Source: an uncultured Bacilli bacterium
GTDB lineage: Bacteria > Bacillota_I > Bacilli_A > ML615J-28 > CAG-313
Length of the DNA stretch: 22,376 nt
Direction of reading: 5' to 3'
NCBI GenBank assembly: GCA_947627685.1
Contig: CANQWZ010000014.1
Location: 1-22,376, forward strand
Part shown: positions 7,137 through 13,237 of the stretch, in pieces
How the letters are laid out: every line of letters begins with the position of its first letter
Position numbering within the stretch: position 1 is the first letter of the stretch
Position numbers and translations under genes: made by a program
Notes under the pieces: generated by a model
What the model was told of the DNA's origin: nothing
Seen by the model: the letters and a program-made list of their open reading frames with translations, nothing else
Database searches by the model: none

Positions 7137-10100
7137 TTTATTAAAATTAAAAACCCCTTATAGCAAAGCCTATAATGAAATTATTGGTATAGATTCTAGT
7201 AAAACAACTAATATTTATTTATCAGAATGTGCCATTAATCTATCAAGAATGCTTGCTGTAGGGTATTTTGAAAGTAAAAAACAAAATTTAATATATATAA
7301 CACAATCAATATATGAGGCCTCGAAAGCTTATGAATCACTATCAGATATGGCTGGAAGTGAAAACGTAAGCTTTTTTCCTGTGGAAGAGTTTATTTCTAG
7401 TGAGTTAGTAGCAACATCTGATGCTTTTAGGCTTGCTAGAATGTTAACAATTTATAATATAGTAAATGATATTCCCCAAATAATTGTTACTAATACCGAA
7501 GGCCTAACACGGCAATTGATGGATAAAGATCATCTAAAGCAAGCTATTTTAAAATATGAAGTATCATCTAAAATAGACCGAAACCAGCTAGTTGAAGAAC
7601 TTATCATAAGAGGCTATAAAAAAGTAGCCATTACTTCTTGTGCTGGTTCTTTTAGTGTAAGAGGAAGTCTAATAGATGTTTTTCCAATTAATGAAGATAC
7701 GCCATTTAGAATAAATTTCTTTGATAATGAAATTGAAACCATCAAAAAAATTAATGTTGAAACACAAATGTCAATTAGTAAAGTAGAAAAGATTGACATT
7801 TTCCCTCTTTATGAAGTTTATTATCCTAAAGAAGATATTTCAAAGATTAAAGAAAGAATCAAAAAAGAACTTACTTTAACTGATAAAGTAAAAACAGCCC
7901 TTGAAAATCTTGAAAATTATCAAAACTTAGAACAATTATATATATATTTACCATATCTTTGTGATAACTATCAGCCATTTATTAGATTATTTGACCAGCC
8001 TATTTGTGTATATGAGGATTATCAAGGATGTCTAGAACATGAAAAAGCCATGTTAGTCGAAATAAGTGAATACTTAACTAAGGTAGGTCATAAGGTAAAG
8101 GATGATTTCTTTGTTAATTTAAGTGATGTGCTTTATGATGCTAACATAAATATTTTTACAAGTTTATTTACTAAATCTTTAAATAATATCAAATTAGACT
8201 ATCATTTTACTTTAGATACAACTAATTGTTTTGAATATAATAATAATATTCGTTCGATGATTGAAGATTTAAAGGTTGATAAGGCTAAAAGATTTTTAAT
8301 TACCCATATAGATGAAGCTAAACTTTCTTTTTTAGAAGAAACCTTCTTAGCACATGGTATAAATTATAAGGTAATTGATAATATTGAGGCCTTTACATCA
8401 AGTGGCATATATCTTAGCGTTATACCTAATGCATATGGCTTTCAAGATTTAAGTCAAAACATTGTTGTTATTACACCAAATGAATTTTCACCTGATAAAA
8501 TTGTTAAAAGTTCAAAATATCAAAAGTTTTTCAAAGATTCGATTAAAATATATAGCAAAGATGAAATTAATCCCGGGGATTATGTTGTTCATCAAGACTA
8601 TGGTATTGGTAAATACTTAGGTATTAAAACCCGTGAAGTAAGAAATACTATAAATGATTACTTGTGTATTGAATATGCGGATGGCGGAACGCTTTTTGTT
8701 CCGGTTGAGAATATATATATATTAGAAAAATACATTGGCTCCAAAGATAAACTACCTAAACTTAATAGTCTAAATTCTAAAGAATGGCAAAAAAGAAAAG
8801 CTAAAATAAAAGAAAAAACTAAAGAAATTGCTAAAGAATTAATTAAAATTCAAGCTGAACGTGCATCAAGAGAAGGTTTCATCTATAAAAGTGATAGCAT
8901 AGAACAACAAGAATTTGAAAATGATTTCTCATTTACCGAAACGCCCGATCAAAAGCAAGCTATTATTGATGTTAAAAAAGATATGGAATCAACTAGACCT
9001 CTTGATAGATTAATATGTGGTGATGTTGGCTTTGGTAAAACAGAAGTTGCCATGCGTGCCGCCTTTAAAGCAGTAGATAATGGTAAACAAGTAGCATATT
9101 TAGCACCTACTACTGTTTTAACAAGGCAACATTATTATACATTTAAAGAACGATTTGAAAAATATGGTATAAGAGTAGAACTTTTAAATCGCTTTGTACC
9201 TGTATCTATTCAAAAAACAATTATTGATGGCCTAAAAAAAGGGTATGTTGATATTGTTATAGGTACACATCGTATTTTATCAAATGATATTGGTTTTAGA
9301 GATTTAGGGCTATTAATTATTGATGAAGAACAAAGGTTTGGCGTAGAACATAAAGAAAAAATTAAATCATTAAAAGCAATGGTTGATGTTTTAACTCTTA
9401 CTGCTACGCCAATTCCAAGAACTTTACAAATGGCCTTATCTGGTCTTAGAGATTTATCGTTAATCGAAACAGCCCCTAATAATCGTCTTCCCATTCAAAC
9501 ATATGTCCTTGAAAGCAATGACTCAGTTATTAGAGAAGCTATTAATAGAGAAATGGGAAGATCAGGACAAGTATTTTATCTATTAAATAGAATTACCGAG
9601 TTGGATACCATTAGAAGAAAAGTAAAAAGACTTGTGCCAAATGCTAGAGTTGGTATTATCCATGGCAAAATGGATAAAGAAGAAATAGAAAATCAATTAA
9701 TTAACTTCTTAGATAAAGCTTATGATGTTTTAATATGTACTACTATTATTGAAACAGGAATAGATATACCTAATGCTAATACTTTAATAATAGAAAGAGC
9801 AGATACTTTAGGTCTTGCGCAATTATACCAAATAAGAGGTAGAGTTGGTAGAAGTGATCGAATATCTTATGCTTATTTAATGTATGATAAAAGCAAAGTT
9901 ATTACCGATAATGCCACTAAAAGGCTAGAAGCAATTAAAGAATTTACTGAACTGGGAAGTGGTTATAAAATTGCTATGCGTGATCTTGCAATTAGAGGTT
10001 CTGGTGATATTTTAGGTAGTGAGCAATCAGGATATATTGATGCTATTGGTATGGATCTTTATATGAAGTTACTAAATGAAGCCATCCAAGAAGAAAAAGG

Positions 10101-10587
10101 ACTACCAAAAGAAGAGCCAAACATTAGAAAATATCATCTTTCCGTATCAAGACATGTTGATGAAGATTACGCAGGAGCTGATGCGATAAGAATAGATATA
10201 CATCAATCAATTAATAAAATTAAATCACGTAAACAAATAGATATGCTTGTTAAAGAATATACCGATCGATATGGAAAGTTAGACCAAAGCATTTTGTTAT
10301 ATATGGAAGAAAAGTATCTTGAATATCTACTTAAAATAAATGGTGTGGAAAGTTTTAAAGAAACAGAGACGGAAGTAAGTTTTAATTTTGATGAGGAGGC
10401 AAGTAGCCATATTAATTTACAAAAACTTTTTACTTTATCATTAGAATTAAAATTAAAATATAAATTTGATTATCGAAGTAGAAGAATAATTGTCAAAATT
10501 AATCCATTTGAAAAAGAAGAAAGTTATATATATGGTTTAACTAAATTTTTAGAAAAAATAAAAGATATAAAGGTGTATAAAGAATAA
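7123..10587 (+). CDS. mfd: Transcription-repair coupling factor
   Basis: DNA translocase that removes RNA polymerase stalled at lesions and recruits UvrA. At 1154 aa it is full length. Domains in order: N-terminal UvrB-like module (about residues 1-350); the CarD/RID-type RNA-polymerase-interacting domain starting GDYVVHQDYGIGKYLGI near residue 485; superfamily 2 helicase core with Walker A GDVGFGKTE (about 633), DEEQRFG (about 734), TATPIPRT (about 760) and motif VI QIRGRVGRS (about 903); and the C-terminal regulatory TRCF domain. The start ATG lies inside pth with a GGAG SD 7 nt upstream, implying translational coupling. The stop is immediately followed by the spoVT hairpin. The order pth-mfd-spoVT is as in Bacillus, but the small gene fin found between pth and mfd there is absent. 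Confidence 0.97.
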   Translation: MKYLDLLKLKTPYSKAYNEIIGIDSSKTTNIYLSECAINLSRMLAVGYFESKKQNLIYITQSIYEASKAYESLSDMAGSENVSFFPVEEFISSELVATSDAFRLARMLTIYNIVNDIPQIIVTNTEGLTRQLMDKDHLKQAILKYEVSSKIDRNQLVEELIIRGYKKVAITSCAGSFSVRGSLIDVFPINEDTPFRINFFDNEIETIKKINVETQMSISKVEKIDIFPLYEVYYPKEDISKIKERIKKELTLTDKVKTALENLENYQNLEQLYIYLPYLCDNYQPFIRLFDQPICVYEDYQGCLEHEKAMLVEISEYLTKVGHKVKDDFFVNLSDVLYDANINIFTSLFTKSLNNIKLDYHFTLDTTNCFEYNNNIRSMIEDLKVDKAKRFLITHIDEAKLSFLEETFLAHGINYKVIDNIEAFTSSGIYLSVIPNAYGFQDLSQNIVVITPNEFSPDKIVKSSKYQKFFKDSIKIYSKDEINPGDYVVHQDYGIGKYLGIKTREVRNTINDYLCIEYADGGTLFVPVENIYILEKYIGSKDKLPKLNSLNSKEWQKRKAKIKEKTKEIAKELIKIQAERASREGFIYKSDSIEQQEFENDFSFTETPDQKQAIIDVKKDMESTRPLDRLICGDVGFGKTEVAMRAAFKAVDNGKQVAYLAPTTVLTRQHYYTFKERFEKYGIRVELLNRFVPVSIQKTIIDGLKKGYVDIVIGTHRILSNDIGFRDLGLLIIDEEQRFGVEHKEKIKSLKAMVDVLTLTATPIPRTLQMALSGLRDLSLIETAPNNRLPIQTYVLESNDSVIREAINREMGRSGQVFYLLNRITELDTIRRKVKRLVPNARVGIIHGKMDKEEIENQLINFLDKAYDVLICTTIIETGIDIPNANTLIIERADTLGLAQLYQIRGRVGRSDRISYAYLMYDKSKVITDNATKRLEAIKEFTELGSGYKIAMRDLAIRGSGDILGSEQSGYIDAIGMDLYMKLLNEAIQEEKGLPKEEPNIRKYHLSVSRHVDEDYAGADAIRIDIHQSINKIKSRKQIDMLVKEYTDRYGKLDQSILLYMEEKYLEYLLKINGVESFKETETEVSFNFDEEASSHINLQKLFTLSLELKLKYKFDYRSRRIIVKINPFEKEESYIYGLTKFLEKIKDIKVYKE

Positions 10588-10604
10588 AAAAAGCCTCCAT
10601 AATA
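10575..10604 (+). promoter_or_regulatory. Candidate sigma-G promoter of spoVT
   Basis: GTATA (10575-10579), an 18-bp spacer and CATAATA (10598-10604) fit the B. subtilis sigma-G pattern GHATR-N18-CATNHTA at every defined position. The -35 lies in the end of mfd and the -10 in the left arm of the hairpin. The expected start, about 10610-10612, falls in the hairpin loop. B. subtilis spoVT is also a forespore sigma-G gene. Confidence 0.6.
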
Positions 10605-10640
10605 ATATTAGAAAATTTATTATTATGGAGGTTTTATTTT
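10590..10640 (+). terminator. Hairpin: mfd terminator that also contains the spoVT SD
   Basis: An 18-bp stem (10590-10607 with 10618-10635, one G-U) with the 10-nt loop TTAGAAAATT is followed by TTTTATTTT. Arms include CCTCCATAATAATA and its exact complement. The right arm holds GGAGG (10627-10631), the SD for the TTG start at 10639. It can act as an intrinsic terminator for the upstream operon and, in read-through RNA, as an SD-blocking structure. Confidence 0.85.
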
Positions 10641-11166
10641 GAAAGCAACTGGAGTAGTAAGAAGAATTGATGATTTGGGCAGAATTGTTCTACCTAAAGA
10701 ATTAAGACGAACAATGCGAATTAAAGAAGGTGAATCTTTAGAAATATATACCGATGGCACAGACCGTATTATTTTAAAAAAATATTCTCCGGTGCAAAAT
10801 GTAAATGATTTTGTTGAAGAATTCGCCGAAAGTATATATGCATCTAATAAAAAAGACATTATTATTACCGATAATGAAAAAGTAATTGCTTACGCGGGAA
10901 ACTTTAAAACTGATTTAAATAATAAAAGAATATCAATCCGTTTAGAAGAAAAAATTAGTAAAAGGCAAACACAAATTATTGATAAAGCTGAAAATTTTGA
11001 ATTTCTAGAAAATTTCCCTATTGAAAAAGCTGCTATTATTAAGCCTATAAATGTCATGGGTGATATATCAGGCTCGGTTATTGTTTTAAGTGACATCATC
11101 ACCGATGTAGAAAAATCACTCGCGGAATTTGGTGGCATGTTTATGGGTAGATATTTAGAAGGATAA
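10639..11166 (+). CDS. spoVT: Stage V sporulation protein T, AbrB-type regulator
   Basis: DNA-binding regulator that in Bacillus is made in the forespore and modulates sigma-G-dependent genes. At 175 aa it is close to the B. subtilis protein (178 aa). The N-terminal swapped-hairpin AbrB domain (residues 1-50) begins MKATGVVRRIDDLGRIVLPKE, nearly identical to Bacillus SpoVT. The rest is the C-terminal GAF-like domain (from about 57, VNDFVEEFAESIYAS) that AbrB itself lacks, so the call is SpoVT rather than AbrB. The start is TTG, 7 nt after a strong GGAGG; no ATG is available at this position and the family N-terminus fixes the site. The SD is part of a long hairpin and a candidate sigma-G promoter lies just upstream. 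A terminator follows, so it is monocistronic if not read into from mfd. Confidence 0.96.
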   Translation: MKATGVVRRIDDLGRIVLPKELRRTMRIKEGESLEIYTDGTDRIILKKYSPVQNVNDFVEEFAESIYASNKKDIIITDNEKVIAYAGNFKTDLNNKRISIRLEEKISKRQTQIIDKAENFEFLENFPIEKAAIIKPINVMGDISGSVIVLSDIITDVEKSLAEFGGMFMGRYLEG

Positions 11167-11172
11167 AAAAAG

Positions 11173-11211
11173 AGGTATTATAGAAAAAATTCTATAGTAC
11201 TTATTTTTTTT
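11173..11211 (+). terminator. Terminator of spoVT
   Basis: A 13-bp stem with two G-U pairs (11173-11185 with 11190-11202), loop AAAA, followed by a run of eight T (11204-11211), just after the spoVT stop. Confidence 0.85.
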
Positions 11212-11246
11212 ATAAGTGTCTTTTAAAAAATAAAAACGTTATTTAT

Positions 11247-11275
11247 TTTACTTTTAAAAATATTTAAAGTAAGAT
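11247..11275 (+). promoter_or_regulatory. Candidate fba promoter overlapped by an inverted repeat
   Basis: TTTACT (11247-11252), 17 bp, TAAGAT (11270-11275) is a fair sigma-A match upstream of fba. The inverted repeat TTACTTTTAAA (11248-11258) / TTTAAAGTAA (11263-11272), perfect except for one extra T, spans from -35 to -10 and could be an operator. AT-richness lowers the weight of both. Confidence 0.45.
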
Positions 11276-11310
11276 ATATATGTAACATGGTTTAAATAGG
11301 AGGTTTATAT

Positions 11311-12180
11311 ATGCCATTAGTAAATATGTGTAAAATGTTAAATGAAGCAAAAGAAGGAAAATATGCTGTAGGCCAATTTAATATTAATAATCTTGAATGG
11401 ACTAAAACAATTCTTGAAACAGCTGAAAAAAATCAATCACCTGTTATTTTAGGTGTATCAGAAGGTGCTAGTAAATATATGGGTGGCTTTGATACCGTTG
11501 TGGGAATGGTTAAAGGTTTAATGAAAGGCTTAAATATAACAGTTGAAGTTGCTATTCATTTAGATCACGGGTCAACTTTTGAAAGTTGTAAAGCTGCTGT
11601 TGATGCAGGATTTACATCTGTTATGATTGATGGATCACATCATCCAATTGATGAAAACATTAAAATGACTAAAGAAGTTGTTGATTATGCTCATGCAAGA
11701 GGTGTAAGCGTTGAGGCCGAAGTAGGAACAGTTGGTGGTAATGAAGACGGTGTTATTGGTGGCATTAAATATGCTGACTTAAATGAATGTGTTCGTCTTG
11801 TTAAAGAAGCAGGCGTTGATGCTTTAGCACCTGCACTAGGATCAGTTCATGGCCCATACCAAGGAGAACCAGTACTAGGCTTTACGGAAATGGAAGCAAT
11901 AGGTAAGGCTACAAATTTACCACTTGTTTTACATGGTGGTACAGGTATTCCTGATGAAAAAATTAAAAGAGCTATTGCTTGTGGTACTTGTAAAATTAAT
12001 GTTAATACCGAATGTCAACTTGCTTTCAATAAACTTTTAAGAGAATTTTTAAGTGACGAAAAGAATAGTAAAGTTTATGATCCAAGAAAGATTTTAGGCC
12101 CTGCATCTAAAGGTATTGCTAGCGCTGTAAATGAAAAAATGAATGTTTTTGGTTCAGTAGGAAAAGAAAATCAAAAATAA
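11311..12180 (+). CDS. fba: Fructose-bisphosphate aldolase, class II
   Basis: Zinc-dependent reversible cleavage of fructose 1,6-bisphosphate to dihydroxyacetone phosphate and glyceraldehyde 3-phosphate in glycolysis and gluconeogenesis. It is 289 aa, closely like B. subtilis FbaA. HLDHGSTFE holds the catalytic Asp (D85) and zinc ligand H86. The other zinc His are H180 (GSVHGPY) and H208 (LVLHGGTGIP). The phosphate-binding loops are HGGTG (208-212) and KINVNTE (228-234). MIDGSHHP and EAEVGTVGG are family hallmarks. The related tagatose/ketose-bisphosphate aldolases share these motifs, but the length and the start MPLVNM favour FbaA. The SD AGGAGG precedes the ATG by a good distance. It is monocistronic, flanked by terminators. 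Confidence 0.95.
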   Translation: MPLVNMCKMLNEAKEGKYAVGQFNINNLEWTKTILETAEKNQSPVILGVSEGASKYMGGFDTVVGMVKGLMKGLNITVEVAIHLDHGSTFESCKAAVDAGFTSVMIDGSHHPIDENIKMTKEVVDYAHARGVSVEAEVGTVGGNEDGVIGGIKYADLNECVRLVKEAGVDALAPALGSVHGPYQGEPVLGFTEMEAIGKATNLPLVLHGGTGIPDEKIKRAIACGTCKINVNTECQLAFNKLLREFLSDEKNSKVYDPRKILGPASKGIASAVNEKMNVFGSVGKENQK

Positions 12181-12213
12181 GAAATTTCAAAGAGTCAAAA
12201 AATTCTTATTAAC

Positions 12214-12239
12214 AAACTACCTTATAGGGTAGTTTTTTG
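12214..12239 (+). terminator. Terminator of fba
   Basis: AAACTACC (12214-12221) pairs with GGTAGTTT (12228-12235) around the loop TTATAG; the T-run continues to 12238. Confidence 0.85.
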
Positions 12240-12270
12240 TTTTTTATAAATTGTAAAATAAAGTTTAATT

Positions 12271-12299
12271 ATTAAAAAATATAAAAAGTATGGTATAAT
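12271..12299 (+). promoter_or_regulatory. Extended -10 promoter of the surface operon
   Basis: TGGTATAAT (12291-12299) is an extended -10 (TGn-TATAAT). The -35 position 17 bp upstream reads ATTAAA, a poor match, as is usual for extended -10 promoters. Confidence 0.6.
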
Positions 12300-12316
12300 A
12301 AAAGTGAGGTATGTTT

Positions 12317-13237
12317 ATGCAAGCAAACGAACATAAAATAGATATAAAAATAAATGTAGCCTTACTTATCAGAAAAAGAATGATTGATGATGTTGACATA
12401 AAAGAATATGTAAGAGAAGTAACTACATATATATCACATATTAATCAGTTGTATATTTACAACATGACAGGACAAGATTTAAGCCCTTTTTATAGTCTAC
12501 TTACTAAGTATGATAATATATCTTATACTAATTGTAGTGATTATGGTGAAGCATATGATTACGAAATAGCTTATGAGAATTTAAAAAAGGCTGGAGCTGA
12601 TTATGGTGTAGTATTAGAACTTGGTTATTATTATGAAGAAGAAACTTTTTTAGCCCTTAAAAGATATCTAATTGAGCATGCTACAAAAGACAAAATAGCC
12701 GTTCTTACAGCGATGCCCCTTAGGGGATGTGAAATGCATATGCGACAAGCCGAAGATTCAAGAGCTTGTATGGGATGTAATTTAGTAGGTACATTAGTAG
12801 ATTTAAATATCTTTTCTTTATTAAAAGGTTTAAAGTTAGAATATTATCAAACGACCTTTGATTATGAATATTGTCTAAAAGCAAGGGCTAATGGTTATAA
12901 AGTAATATTATTACAAAACTATGTTTTTAGAAACAATAATTATAAAGTTTTAGAAAAGAAATTTTGGTTTTTAAAACTAACTACCTTTGATTATGATTTA
13001 ATGGATATATATTATCAAACAAGAAATCGCTTTTATCTTTGGGATGAATATGAAAAAATAGATCCTAAGTATGTAAAGTTAGATAAAAAATTATATCGTG
13101 GTGAAAGACACATGATGAAAGTTAGAGATAAAAATTACCATGATAAATTTTATATGATGGAAGAAGCACATTTTGATTATTTAAGAGGAATAAAAGGTAA
13201 ATATAAAGGAGGAAATGAGAATGAAAAAAATAATTAA
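12317..13237 (+). CDS. Family-2-like glycosyltransferase, degenerate active site
   Basis: 306 aa, no signal peptide or membrane segment, so cytoplasmic. The second half resembles GT-A rhamnosyltransferase-type family 2 proteins: FDYEYCLKARANGYKVILL (181-199) matches the usual (I/F)DxEWCLRAxxxGYK block, and IYYQTRNRFYL (231-241) matches their C-terminal YYxxRNRxY motif. The N-terminal half is weak: the nucleotide-binding VxTYN start is not seen, and where an aspartate-rich metal motif (DxD, as in LDQDS) is expected after the beta-strand, it reads VVLELGYYY (98-106). It may use another ligand or be inactive. The ATG at 12311 is too close to the SD GAGGT (12306-12310); ATG 12317 has proper spacing. 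It overlaps the next gene by 17 nt, implying coupling. Acceptor and sugar are unknown. Confidence 0.65.
   Translation: MQANEHKIDIKINVALLIRKRMIDDVDIKEYVREVTTYISHINQLYIYNMTGQDLSPFYSLLTKYDNISYTNCSDYGEAYDYEIAYENLKKAGADYGVVLELGYYYEEETFLALKRYLIEHATKDKIAVLTAMPLRGCEMHMRQAEDSRACMGCNLVGTLVDLNIFSLLKGLKLEYYQTTFDYEYCLKARANGYKVILLQNYVFRNNNYKVLEKKFWFLKLTTFDYDLMDIYYQTRNRFYLWDEYEKIDPKYVKLDKKLYRGERHMMKVRDKNYHDKFYMMEEAHFDYLRGIKGKYKGGNENEKNN

Noticed and set aside
7134..7160. TGA read as Trp (Mollicutes-type code)
   Set aside because: All other genes are complete without in-frame TGA, Trp is TGG, and Pth has its normal length when TGA is a stop.
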